NCBI GenBank assembly: GCA_946410305.1
Contig: CAMJZV010000011.1
Coordinates: 1-64,000 of the forward strand
Length of the DNA: 64,000 bases
Origin: an uncultured Prevotellaceae bacterium
Lineage (GTDB): Bacteria > Bacteroidota > Bacteroidia > Bacteroidales > Bacteroidaceae
Direction: 5' to 3'
Shown: positions 27,170 through 37,608 of the stretch, one piece after another
How positions within the stretch are numbered: position 1 is the first letter of the stretch
How the letters are laid out: each line of letters starts with the position of its first letter
Position numbers and translations under genes: made by a program
The notes under the pieces: model-generated
What the model was told of the DNA's origin: nothing
What the model saw: only the letters and a program-made list of their open reading frames with translations
The model's database searches: none

Positions 27170-27177
27170 CAAAGGTA
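27170..27177 (-). promoter_or_regulatory. -7 box for the paaK-ACT operon
   Basis: The minus strand reads TTCTTTGTACCTTTGCA, identical over this stretch to the purB promoter. No TTTG at -33; that position is inside a heptad array. Confidence 0.6.
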
Positions 27178-27185
27178 CAAAGAAA

Positions 27186-27220
27186 AGTTGAAAGATGAAA
27201 GTTGAAAGTTGAAAGTTTTG
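27186..27220. repeat. Heptad array upstream of paaK
   Basis: Units AGTTGAA, AGATGAA, AGTTGAA, AGTTGAA, AGTTTTG. It starts 8 bases upstream of the -7 box. Confidence 0.9.
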
Positions 27221-27250
27221 AGGTAGCAGATAGTTTTTTTTGATATTTAA

Positions 27251-27286
27251 CAAAAAAAGGAGTCCCGAAGATTCGGAACTCCTTTG
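27251..27286 (-). terminator. Terminator of the ompA-like gene
   Basis: The stem GGAGTTCCGAA/TTCGGGACTCC is followed on the minus strand by TTTTTTTG and then GTTAAATATC, the same order as after tRNA-Val. Confidence 0.85.
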
Positions 27287-27306
27287 TAAGATATCTATTG
27301 TTTAGA

Positions 27307-28503
27307 TTACTTAATCTCAACAGTAGCACGACGGTTGTAGCTGATTGGGCTCAGAGTCTTCACACCACCAGCAGCAACGATCTCGATGTTGTTGCGATCG
27401 ACACCCATCTTAACGAGCTCGTCAGCAACGGTCTGAGCGCGCTTCTCAGAGAGCTTCTGGTTGTACTCAGCAGAACCAGTCCTGCTATCAGCGTAACCAG
27501 TAACAACAATCTTAGAGTTGTTCTCCTTAGCGACCTTAGCCAGATCATTAACGTTCTGCAGATCCTTCTTAGAAGCAATCTTAGACTTGTTGATGTTGAA
27601 GAATACTGATACAGGAGCAGCAACAACCTTTGTAACGGTCTTACCTGCAGCAACCATAGCGGTTGTCTGAGCAGCTTCCTTCTGCTGGTTAGCCAGCATA
27701 TCTTTCAGACGAGCGTTCTCTGACTGAGCGTCAGTCAGCTGAGCGTTCAGAGCGTCGATCTGACCCTGTGACAGAGCCTTGATAGCGTCTACGTCAGGAG
27801 TCTTGTTCCAAGTACCCTTACCGAGGTTGAATGTAGCACCAACCTCAACAGAGAGCTGATTCAGACGATGCTTAGGCATGATACCACCCTCAGAACCGAG
27901 ACCAACGATTTCCTTACCATAGTTAGTGTAACCCAGCTCGAGGTTCAGAGCAACCTTCTTGCTAATCTTGAAGGTATTCAGCAAACCAGCACTGAAGGTA
28001 TAAGTACCAGGCTTACTATTACTTCCTTCAGCAGACTTAACAACATGAGCAAGACCAGCACCAACATAAGGAATGAAGTTCCAAACGCGGTCCTCATCAT
28101 AACCACCCAGCAGGTTGTGCAGATTGAACAGAACCTGCTCATTTACAGACAGCAGCATAGCCTCCTTGCTATCGAATGCCTTACCTATCCAGCCAAAGTT
28201 AGCCTTTGTACGGAGTCCGAGACCAGGAGTAAACCACTTACCAACAGCAATAGAAATGCTAGGAGCGGTGAAACCATGCTGACAAGCAGCATCCTTATCA
28301 GTACCCATAGGGAACTTGCGGAAAGGAGCGCTGAACAAACCATGAGTTCCAACAGTGTAAGAACTCCAGTTCAGATTAGTCTGGATGAACCAATTGCTCC
28401 AGAAGGAATTGGTTGATACACTATACTTCTCAGTAGGATCCTCCTGAGCCATAGCGTTCAGTGAAAGACTGGCAACAGCCAGCATCAAGAATAACTTTTT
28501 CAT
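27307..28503 (-). CDS. OmpA-family outer-membrane protein
   Basis: The protein has 398 residues: signal peptide (about 1-19), an N-terminal barrel (about 20-245), a short coiled-coil-like segment (QIDALNAQLTDAQSENARLKDMLANQ, about 250-275) and a C-terminal OmpA domain (about 295-398) with VVTGYADSRTGSAEYNQKLSEKRAQTVADEL that should bind peptidoglycan. It should link the outer membrane to the cell wall. It has its own strong promoter and terminator. Confidence 0.93.
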   Translation of the reverse strand: MKKLFLMLAVASLSLNAMAQEDPTEKYSVSTNSFWSNWFIQTNLNWSSYTVGTHGLFSAPFRKFPMGTDKDAACQHGFTAPSISIAVGKWFTPGLGLRTKANFGWIGKAFDSKEAMLLSVNEQVLFNLHNLLGGYDEDRVWNFIPYVGAGLAHVVKSAEGSNSKPGTYTFSAGLLNTFKISKKVALNLELGYTNYGKEIVGLGSEGGIMPKHRLNQLSVEVGATFNLGKGTWNKTPDVDAIKALSQGQIDALNAQLTDAQSENARLKDMLANQQKEAAQTTAMVAAGKTVTKVVAAPVSVFFNINKSKIASKKDLQNVNDLAKVAKENNSKIVVTGYADSRTGSAEYNQKLSEKRAQTVADELVKMGVDRNNIEIVAAGGVKTLSPISYNRRATVEIK

Positions 28504-28548
28504 ACTATACTAATAAATTAAGTTAAAGATTCTTTTCGAAATTCGTTG

Positions 28549-28579
28549 CAAAAGTAAATATTATTTTCGAATAATCAAA
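28549..28579 (-). promoter_or_regulatory. Promoter of the ompA-like gene
   Basis: The minus strand has TTTG (28576-28579), a 19-bp spacer and TACTTTTG (28549-28556). Confidence 0.8.
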
Positions 28580-28676
28580 GTTTTTTAGCAAATAAATTCA
28601 TTTTTACACTCATTTTTTTGATTTTTCGCCACAAAAAGGGCATTTTTCATGGCAAAACAGCCTATTTTAGAATAAA

Positions 28677-30500
28677 TTATGCCAACAAATGCTCGATATC
28701 AGCCTGTGGGAGGATACAGAGCACTGCTTTTCCATCAGGCGTGTAGTTAACATTGTCGCAAGAGAAGAGGTTATTTACCACTACATCCATCTCTTCGTTT
28801 GACAATTGCTGTCCATAAGGTATCGCTGCATGACGGGCAAGGCCGAGGGCAACCTGATGATTGATAGAGAGGCTATCGTGACTGACAGGCACAGACGAAG
28901 CCAGAATATCTTGCAACAGCTGGGAAGCATTCAAGCCCTCTATACCGGCTGGTACACCATTGACAGCATAGCTTGATGGTCCAAGAGGAGTCAGTTCAAA
29001 ACCAACGGCATTCAACGCAGGCATCATCTCTTCCATCAGGACTGCCTCAGAAGGTGCCATCTCTATTACCTCAGGAAACAGCATACGCTGGCTGCTGGAA
29101 GGAGTATCTGCCAACTGTTGCATATAACGCTCGTAGCGGATGCGGACATCTGCACGATGCTGGTCAATAATCATCAGACCAGACTTGACAGCTGTCATTA
29201 TATAGCGTCCTTTATACTGATAGTGCAACGGACTGACGTCTGTCAACTCTACTGGCTGTTCAGAGGTTGGTGCATCGTCAAGCGGCGATATCGGCTTGTC
29301 TTGAGGAGCAGCAAACAGCGACTGTTCATTCTGGGCTGGCTGTGTAGGCAGACCTTCATAAAGACGTTCCCAGTTACGCGAGGCTTTCTCCTTAAAAGGA
29401 TTATATTGTGGATTGCGCTCCACATGTGGCATCTCTACTGGTGTAGCGACAGGATTATAGGCAGGCATCTCAGGGCGTCCTTCTGTATCGAAGTCTATCT
29501 GTGGAATCTCACAAAACTGTCCGATGGCATCTTTCACGGCAGCAGACAGAATCTGCCAGATGGCCTGCTCATTCTCAAACTTGATTTCTGTCTTTGTAGG
29601 GTGTATGTTGACGTCAATGTCAGCAGGGTTCACGTTAAAATATATAAAATAAGGTACGTGCGCGCCCGCGGGAATCAGTCTTTCATATGCCTGTTGCACC
29701 GCTTTATGGAAATAGGCATGCTTCATGAAACGTCCATTGGCAAAGAAATATTCATGAGCGCCCTTCTTGCGAGCGGTCTCAGGTTTAGCCACGAAACCTG
29801 TAATCTTGCAAAGTGCTGTCTCGACATTGACAGGCAGCAAGTCTTGTGTGTATCGACGCCCATAGACGTCTGCAATACGCTGGCGCAATGTTCCTGCACG
29901 GAGATTCATCAGTTCCTGCCCGTTACTATGGAGCGTGAAACAAATCTCCGGATATACCAATACAATACGTTCAAAAGCCGTCAGGATATTGTTCAGTTCT
30001 GTAGCGTTTGTCTTCAGGAACTTACGACGTGCAGGGACGTTGAAGAACAAGTTATTGACAGTAAAAGAGCTACCCACGCTGCATGAACACATCTCCTGAG
30101 AATCTACACGTGAACCAGAAAGAGTCAGACAGGTACCCACCTCGTCTCCTTGACGACGTGTGCGCAATTCTATCTGAGCGACAGCAGCGATAGACGGTAA
30201 TGCCTCACCACGGAAACCCATCGTATGCAGGGCGAATAAATCGTCAGCTTTGCGAATTTTCGAGGTAGCATGACGTTCGAAAGCCAGACGAGCATCAGTC
30301 TCCGACATACCACAACCATCATCAATCACCTGGATAGAGGTACGTCCAGCATCCACCACCAAGACATTGATGGTGTGTGCCCCAGCGTCAACAGCATTCT
30401 CCACCAATTCTTTGATGACGGAAGCAGGTCGCTGAATGACCTCTCCTGCGGCTATCTGGTTAGCTACACTATCTGGTAGCAGTTGTATCACATCAGTCAT
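28677..30500 (-). CDS. mutL: DNA mismatch repair protein MutL
   Basis: The protein has 607 residues. The GHKL ATPase core shows [11 protein letters not shown] (about 31-41), [10 protein letters not shown] (about 57-66), [14 protein letters not shown] (about 91-104) and a transducer domain to about 330. The C-terminal dimer domain begins near 420. The position of the endonuclease motif DQHA-x2-E-x4-E (about 445) reads [12 protein letters not shown], so the first Glu is Val here. The last gene of the guaB-PPIase-PPIase-ostA-mutL operon, overlapping the ostA-like stop by 4 bases. Confidence 0.95.
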   Translation of the reverse strand: MTDVIQLLPDSVANQIAAGEVIQRPASVIKELVENAVDAGAHTINVLVVDAGRTSIQVIDDGCGMSETDARLAFERHATSKIRKADDLFALHTMGFRGEALPSIAAVAQIELRTRRQGDEVGTCLTLSGSRVDSQEMCSCSVGSSFTVNNLFFNVPARRKFLKTNATELNNILTAFERIVLVYPEICFTLHSNGQELMNLRAGTLRQRIADVYGRRYTQDLLPVNVETALCKITGFVAKPETARKKGAHEYFFANGRFMKHAYFHKAVQQAYERLIPAGAHVPYFIYFNVNPADIDVNIHPTKTEIKFENEQAIWQILSAAVKDAIGQFCEIPQIDFDTEGRPEMPAYNPVATPVEMPHVERNPQYNPFKEKASRNWERLYEGLPTQPAQNEQSLFAAPQDKPISPLDDAPTSEQPVELTDVSPLHYQYKGRYIMTAVKSGLMIIDQHRADVRIRYERYMQQLADTPSSSQRMLFPEVIEMAPSEAVLMEEMMPALNAVGFELTPLGPSSYAVNGVPAGIEGLNASQLLQDILASSVPVSHDSLSINHQVALGLARHAAIPYGQQLSNEEMDVVVNNLFSCDNVNYTPDGKAVLCILPQADIEHLLA

Positions 30501-32116
30501 TGTTTCTTCGTATTCTTAGGTGGTTCACGACGCTTAATCTCCTTCAACTCCGTACCCGCCTTCTTGGGACGCCAATTGAAGATATCGTCCTTATCCAACG
30601 GGCGAACATAGTCAAACCATGCGAACTGCGGAAGGAAATGCTTGCCTGGTGGAACCTGCGTCAGCGGATACAGAGTGCCCGTAGGTTTCTGCATCCAGAT
30701 TTTCTGCATCTTCCTGTTTTCCAGGAACATCTTCATCAGTGGGGTCTCCGTATAGTTCAGTCCAATGATGGTACTATCGGATTCGTCAATAGGATAATAA
30801 ACCACCAGTACATTGTCGATAGCTTGCGTTTCACGGATCTCGCCTTTCTTAAAGAACGCTTTCATCTCCTTCGACGACACCTGATTATAATGTACAGAGT
30901 CCTTTAACTGTTCAGCAGAGAAAGCCTGACGTAGTACATGGGCACGGTCGATTGTTGAGTCACGCATATACACCTTGATTTCCTCACCAAAAAGCTGCTG
31001 TCCAAGATTCCAGACGATAGGGTCTTTGTACATCGTCATGCAAGAGTCCTGCGAGTTGTAGACCAACGAGTCGCAAACAGCCTGCACATCCTTGCGGAAA
31101 GCTCTTACCTTGTTATAGGCATGTATCTTACGATAAACGGAATCCGTACGGATGTTATAGGTGAATATCTTAAAGGTATCCGCATGCATATAGAGCGAGT
31201 CACGCTGGGAGAAATCAATGGTAACAGCCCGTTTGGTTGCCATCGCATACCCTGTAGAATCATTATACTCACAGTAGTCGCCCGTCATCATGTTCTTATT
31301 CACAGAGTCTGTGTAGACGACATTATTGTAGGCATAATTGGTACCATCCTTGGCATTGTGATAAACACTGTCACCTATTAATGTACGTCCATGGTCTTTG
31401 ATTACAGAACGTCCGAACAGCTCTGACTGTTCCGTCTTGGTATTATAATAACCGTCCTCACTATAGATATGACTACTTCCTGACGTGATATTAGATGGAC
31501 CTACGATATGTGCTCGCGAGGTTTGAGTATCATAGAACAACGAGTCTGTCGTCAGGTAGAGTTTCTGATCTTTCAGACGCACATCATAATAGAACATTGC
31601 CTGTTTGGTGTCGGTATGGTATTCTCCCCAGTCAGAGGTCAGCACCGTCTTACCATCCACCAGTTTACCACCTTCGAAGAAGTTTCCGAAGTTATACATG
31701 CGGTCGTAGTCCAACGAGTCAGTATAAAGTGTCGTCTTCCGATGACGAAGAACTACATTATAGCGAGCTTGAGCCAATTGGTCATTACCATCATAATAGG
31801 CATAGTTACTTGTCAGGCTAAGGGTGTCACCCTGCTTCATCTTCACATGGCCAAAAGCTTCGAAGGAGTTCGACTGTTCATAGAAGTGAGCACTATCACA
31901 GAACAAGTCAGCTCCCTGATGGCGAAAATGCACATTACCATGTAGCACTTGTGCATCACCATTACGATATTGGTCATAGTGAAGATTGTCAGAATGTACC
32001 AGATATACACGCTTATCCTCCACTTTCTTTCGTGGAGGACGTTTGCGCTGTGGCTGTGCTGCAAAAGCAACAGCAAGCACCAGTATACCAAGTATGAATG
32101 TTAACGACTTTCTCAA
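30497..32116 (-). CDS. OstA/LptA-like organic solvent tolerance protein
   Basis: The protein has 539 residues: a signal peptide (about 1-20), a basic linker (QRKRPPRKK), then repeated beta-strand units typical of the LptA/OstA jellyroll ([76 protein letters not shown]). These proteins bind lipid A in the periplasm and carry LPS to the outer membrane. Located after two SurA-like chaperones and before mutL in one operon, consistent with envelope biogenesis. It is longer than classic LptA, as is usual in Bacteroidetes. Confidence 0.88.
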   Translation of the reverse strand: MRKSLTFILGILVLAVAFAAQPQRKRPPRKKVEDKRVYLVHSDNLHYDQYRNGDAQVLHGNVHFRHQGADLFCDSAHFYEQSNSFEAFGHVKMKQGDTLSLTSNYAYYDGNDQLAQARYNVVLRHRKTTLYTDSLDYDRMYNFGNFFEGGKLVDGKTVLTSDWGEYHTDTKQAMFYYDVRLKDQKLYLTTDSLFYDTQTSRAHIVGPSNITSGSSHIYSEDGYYNTKTEQSELFGRSVIKDHGRTLIGDSVYHNAKDGTNYAYNNVVYTDSVNKNMMTGDYCEYNDSTGYAMATKRAVTIDFSQRDSLYMHADTFKIFTYNIRTDSVYRKIHAYNKVRAFRKDVQAVCDSLVYNSQDSCMTMYKDPIVWNLGQQLFGEEIKVYMRDSTIDRAHVLRQAFSAEQLKDSVHYNQVSSKEMKAFFKKGEIRETQAIDNVLVVYYPIDESDSTIIGLNYTETPLMKMFLENRKMQKIWMQKPTGTLYPLTQVPPGKHFLPQFAWFDYVRPLDKDDIFNWRPKKAGTELKEIKRREPPKNTKKQ

Positions 32117-32162
32117 TCTTTCTAATCGTTTTTAATGCTTTGTGCCTTTAGGTCAAGGAACT

Positions 32163-33566
32163 TTACTTCACCCATCCTTCGTACTCAAACTTACAGTCGC
32201 GATAGCGCTCGTTGAGACGAACATAGGTAGACTTGATGCGGTTGACCACCCACTCGTGCAACTTCTTCTGACGCTGCTTGGCAGTCACCACATTCTTCAT
32301 TATCTGGAAATCTTCTGTAATGGTAGCCTTATGACCCTCACGACGATTCTTCAGTTTCACAACAGCACAAACTGTTTTGCCACGCTCGTTAATCATCTGG
32401 AAAGGTGCAGAGACGTCTCCAACTTTCATACCATCAACGGTCTTAGCAACCTCTGACGGCAGGTCTGCCATTTTGAAGCGTGAAGTACGGCCATCCTGAG
32501 TAACATTAGCCATCAGACCGTGATTATTACGAGTATCCTTGTCATCAGAGAAGAGTGCCACACCATCTTCAAAAGTAAAGGTACCCTTAAAGTGATCGCC
32601 CAGTATTTCAGGAGCCACACCCGTACGAATAGCAGTAGCAACAGAGTCCAGACGAGTCATTGCCTTCTGGATAGCCTCATCGCTCACCACAGGTTTACGC
32701 AGGATATGACGAACCTTGATTTTCTCACCACGTTTGTCAATAAGCTGAATGATATGGAATCCGAATTCCGACTCCACAATTTTAGAGACTTTCTTGGGAT
32801 CAGTCAAGCTAAAAGCGACATTTGCAAAGGCTGGATCCAACATGCCACGTCCAATAAAGTCCATCTCTCCACCACGACGTGCTGAACCAGGATCTTCTGA
32901 ATACAGACGTGCTAATGTTTGGAACGACGATTCTCCTTTAGTAATACGATCGGTATAGTCACGCAACTCCTCTTTGACGCGATTGATCTCTTCCTGCTCA
33001 ATGCGAGGTTGCATCGTGATAATCTGCACTTCTACCTCTGTAGGAACAAAGGGGATGCTGTCTTGTGGCATATCCTTGAAATATCTGCGTACCTCGGCAG
33101 GTGACACAGAGATATCCTTCGTCAGTTTCTGCTGCATACCCTGTACCATCTGACGTTCGCGGAAGGACTCACGCAACTCGGCACGAATCTGACTCATATT
33201 CTTCTTATGATATTCTTCCAGTTTCTCACGTGAACCGATAGCAGATATCATCTGATCGATATACTGTTCCACACCGCTGGTGATTTCGGATTCCGTTACC
33301 TCAACGCTATCAGTAATAGCCTGATTGAGGAACAACTTCTGGACAGCAATCTGCTCTGGTATCGAACAGTCAGGATCTCCCGACCAACGCAGGCCTTCCT
33401 GTTCACTTTGCAGACGCATAGCCTCTACATCCGACTTCAATATAGCCTCATCACCAACAACCCATATCACCTCATCGACGATGGAGCGAAGGCTGTCATT
33501 CTGAGCTTTTACCAGTGACACCAACGAACCCAGTAGTACCAGTAATACTATCTTTTTCTTATTCAT
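32163..33566 (-). CDS. SurA-like peptidylprolyl isomerase (second of pair)
   Basis: The protein has 467 residues: signal peptide (about 1-21), SurA N-like chaperone region (about 25-165), one clear parvulin domain (about 175-285, VQIITMQPRIEQEE to FGFHIIQLIDKRG) and a second, weaker parvulin-like region (about 285-390). It should fold outer-membrane proteins in the periplasm. Its start overlaps the preceding PPIase stop by 8 bases, so they are co-translated. Confidence 0.9.
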   Translation of the reverse strand: MNKKKIVLLVLLGSLVSLVKAQNDSLRSIVDEVIWVVGDEAILKSDVEAMRLQSEQEGLRWSGDPDCSIPEQIAVQKLFLNQAITDSVEVTESEITSGVEQYIDQMISAIGSREKLEEYHKKNMSQIRAELRESFRERQMVQGMQQKLTKDISVSPAEVRRYFKDMPQDSIPFVPTEVEVQIITMQPRIEQEEINRVKEELRDYTDRITKGESSFQTLARLYSEDPGSARRGGEMDFIGRGMLDPAFANVAFSLTDPKKVSKIVESEFGFHIIQLIDKRGEKIKVRHILRKPVVSDEAIQKAMTRLDSVATAIRTGVAPEILGDHFKGTFTFEDGVALFSDDKDTRNNHGLMANVTQDGRTSRFKMADLPSEVAKTVDGMKVGDVSAPFQMINERGKTVCAVVKLKNRREGHKATITEDFQIMKNVVTAKQRQKKLHEWVVNRIKSTYVRLNERYRDCKFEYEGWVK

Positions 33567-34992
33567 GCTTATTGACTGTCTTTAAAACTTCCTCATTAAC
33601 AGTAAATGTATAGCGACGACGCAGGTCTGCCACCCACTCATGCTCCAGTTCATCCTGCAAGTCAGCAGTTACCAAACCACGCACATCAGTATAGTCCTGA
33701 GGAGCCTTAAGGAGTTTACCATAAGTGGCATCAATGGGGAATCCCTTTACGCTATCCACCTTTGCATCCTGTACCTTGAACACCTCGCGGTCTATCAGCT
33801 TATTGTCACCTTTCTTGAAGAGGCCCTTTTCTACACGGATACGGAGAATAGAGTCGTTGTTGAAGGTCTTACGCAAGGCTTCGTTCCATTCATCGAACTT
33901 CAGCTTCTTCACACAATCAGCAACAGCTTTTACGTCCGACTGCACCTTCACGTGGTAGGCCATACCCTTAAAGCGGGGCTCATCCCACTTATATTTTGCC
34001 TTATTCTTCTTGAAATAGCGTGCCAAAGCAGCATCGTCCTTAGCAGCCTTGTCCCATACATGCTCATTACTTACCTCATAGAGCAGGAGACCATCGTGAT
34101 ACTCCTTGATAAGATAGCGCATAGACAGGTCTATAGCCGACAGAGAGTCAGCACGCATCTCCATCAGGCGCTCCTTGGTCAGCTGGCCATTCGAATTCTT
34201 GACAATCTCATCGATTTTACGATCAGAGATGCTATTACGTGCGCCACGCTGTTCCAAGTACTTCAGAATGTTGTCCTTATGGAAATCGAAAGGCTCAAAC
34301 TGCTTACGTTCCTTCATCAGGATGATATGCCAGCCATAGGGTGACAGTACAGGTTTGCTCATCTCGCCAGGTTGTAAGGCAAAAGCAGCGTCCTCGAACT
34401 CTTTCACAGTCTGATTCTTGGCCACCCATCCTAAGACACCACCATTACGTGCCGAACCAGTATCGTCAGATAGCTTCTTGGCCAATTTCTCAAAATCAGC
34501 ACCATTCTTCAGTGCGTTATAAATTGAGTCAATGCGCACCTTTGCTTTCTGCTGATCGGCCTCCGAAGCCTTTTGGGACAATCTGATAAGAATATGTGCA
34601 GCACGTATCAATCCGTCAGGACCAATACTCTTCACCGTCTCGTCGTACACCTTATGGGCCTCCACCAACATATCATCATCCGTTACAAACGTAGGAACGA
34701 TCTGTTGGTCACGATACTGGGCAAACTCTGCCAAGAAAGCCTGTGTCGTATCAATGCGGGCATCCAGTGCGGCTTGTACTTTGAGTTTATAGTTAATGAA
34801 GAGGTCTACATACTCCTCCACGTTTTTCTTGTCAATGACGCCATCAGTATTATTCTTATTGTAAGAATACTCAAATTCCGAACGGGGTACAGGAGTTCCA
34901 GCCACCGTCATGATGATAGGGTCGTTAACAGATTGTGCCGTGGTTGTCAAGGCACTCAGCAGCCATGCTGCAAGAATCAGTTGCTTTTTCAT
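33559..34992 (-). CDS. SurA-like peptidylprolyl isomerase (first of pair)
   Basis: The protein has 477 residues: signal peptide to about 19, N-terminal helical region with PRSEFEYSYNKNN, a parvulin domain (about 128-235, RAAHILIRLSQKASEAD to PYGWHIILMKER) and a C-terminal region of about 240 residues that resembles a second degenerate parvulin segment. It starts directly after guaB and overlaps the next PPIase gene. A periplasmic chaperone role is inferred from family. Confidence 0.9.
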   Translation of the reverse strand: MKKQLILAAWLLSALTTTAQSVNDPIIMTVAGTPVPRSEFEYSYNKNNTDGVIDKKNVEEYVDLFINYKLKVQAALDARIDTTQAFLAEFAQYRDQQIVPTFVTDDDMLVEAHKVYDETVKSIGPDGLIRAAHILIRLSQKASEADQQKAKVRIDSIYNALKNGADFEKLAKKLSDDTGSARNGGVLGWVAKNQTVKEFEDAAFALQPGEMSKPVLSPYGWHIILMKERKQFEPFDFHKDNILKYLEQRGARNSISDRKIDEIVKNSNGQLTKERLMEMRADSLSAIDLSMRYLIKEYHDGLLLYEVSNEHVWDKAAKDDAALARYFKKNKAKYKWDEPRFKGMAYHVKVQSDVKAVADCVKKLKFDEWNEALRKTFNNDSILRIRVEKGLFKKGDNKLIDREVFKVQDAKVDSVKGFPIDATYGKLLKAPQDYTDVRGLVTADLQDELEHEWVADLRRRYTFTVNEEVLKTVNKHE

Positions 34993-36486
<1,494 letters not shown>

Positions 36487-36503
36487 TTAAATTTTATTGC
36501 GTG

Positions 36504-36533
36504 CAAAATTACTCATTTTTTCTGAGACGGCAA
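36504..36533 (-). promoter_or_regulatory. Promoter of the guaB operon
   Basis: The minus strand has TTG (36531-36533), a 19-bp spacer and TAATTTTG (36504-36511). Confidence 0.7.
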
Positions 36534-36559
36534 GCGTTTTCACCTATTATTAATAGGAT

Positions 36560-37603
36560 TTAACGTAACGCCATCACCACCCTACCCTGCTTGTCGGTAG
36601 AGACGGCAATAGTCATTCTGCCCTGCTTCCATAATTTCTGGTCGGCAGAGGTAAAGCCATTCGTCTGTAAATCACGACAAACAGCCTCTAAATCGTCGTT
36701 AGCAGTCAGTGAAATAGCGGTGATAGCCTGCTTACGACGCGTTAAGGAGACAGAAGCCTTATACGCATCCAGCGCAAACGATGCCGTAACAGTCTTCGCG
36801 GTTGTTTTACCTATGGTATAGTCATAGCTACGAAGAATATTCTGTGCACCTTTAAGACTATTATTCTGGAGCAGTTTCACGGCTAATCCCACTAAGTCTG
36901 TATGGTTACAAGCAGCAGCCAGTCCATCAGTAATCACACGTGGAGCAGTCTCATATTCTTTATCCTCCATCTCCTGATAAGCCTTCTGATAGGCTTTTGC
37001 ATCGTCAAGCGCAAAACCGATGTTATAGCTAGTGGTCAGAGAATTGCGTTCATAGTGCATATTGACCGTTCCCAAACGGTTCTGAATGGTATAGGCCTCG
37101 CCTTGATTATCAATAAAGCCACGACCATACTCCTTCGTCAGTTCTCCCTTCAACGTGGCAAAACGCTGTTTTACATCCTGCTCAGAGGGATAGATGGTCT
37201 GATCTTCCACATCTACAGCATAGACACGAGCCGTCTGCTCCGAAACAGCCAGCGTAATGACAGACTTGACGCCATAGACTTCGCCTTCATAGGTATAGGT
37301 CTTTGATGTCTGTTTGCCATCATGTTTGCGTTCAACAAAACCTTGCTGCAACAATCGTTTCTCAAAGCGGTCAGCCTTGATGCCCAAAGGAATCTGAAGA
37401 AAGGCATTGCGATTGTTGCGATTGTCTGCAAAGGTAGCTATATCGGCAAGAGCCACTTGCGCATCATCATTGATAGCATCATCCTTGACAGAAGCCCCAG
37501 CCTCCGTCTTCGCCTTTTTCTTAAATAACTTCTTAAAAAACTGAGCCTCTGCTGGCAACGACACGAAAGCCACAGCCAGCAGTATCATAACAAGTTTCTT
37601 CAT
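36560..37603 (-). CDS. Secreted protein, unknown function
   Basis: The protein has 347 residues: signal peptide (about 1-20) then a Lys-rich stretch FFKKLFKKKAKTE. A domain at about 60-215 (FLQIPLGIKADRFEKRLLQQGF, YGVKSVITLAVSEQTARVYAV, LKGELTKEYGRGF) resembles the small lipoprotein at 110-589; a second, similar region may follow at about 255-347. No catalytic motif is visible. It starts 5 bases after recQ and ends the clpP-clpX-recQ operon. Confidence 0.72.
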   Translation of the reverse strand: MKKLVMILLAVAFVSLPAEAQFFKKLFKKKAKTEAGASVKDDAINDDAQVALADIATFADNRNNRNAFLQIPLGIKADRFEKRLLQQGFVERKHDGKQTSKTYTYEGEVYGVKSVITLAVSEQTARVYAVDVEDQTIYPSEQDVKQRFATLKGELTKEYGRGFIDNQGEAYTIQNRLGTVNMHYERNSLTTSYNIGFALDDAKAYQKAYQEMEDKEYETAPRVITDGLAAACNHTDLVGLAVKLLQNNSLKGAQNILRSYDYTIGKTTAKTVTASFALDAYKASVSLTRRKQAITAISLTANDDLEAVCRDLQTNGFTSADQKLWKQGRMTIAVSTDKQGRVVMALR

Positions 37604-37608
37604 CGTTT

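Noticed and set aside
36543..36557. CCTATTATTAATAGG palindrome as a terminator of the clp operon
   Set aside because: The stem is short and A/T-rich and no T-run follows on the minus strand.
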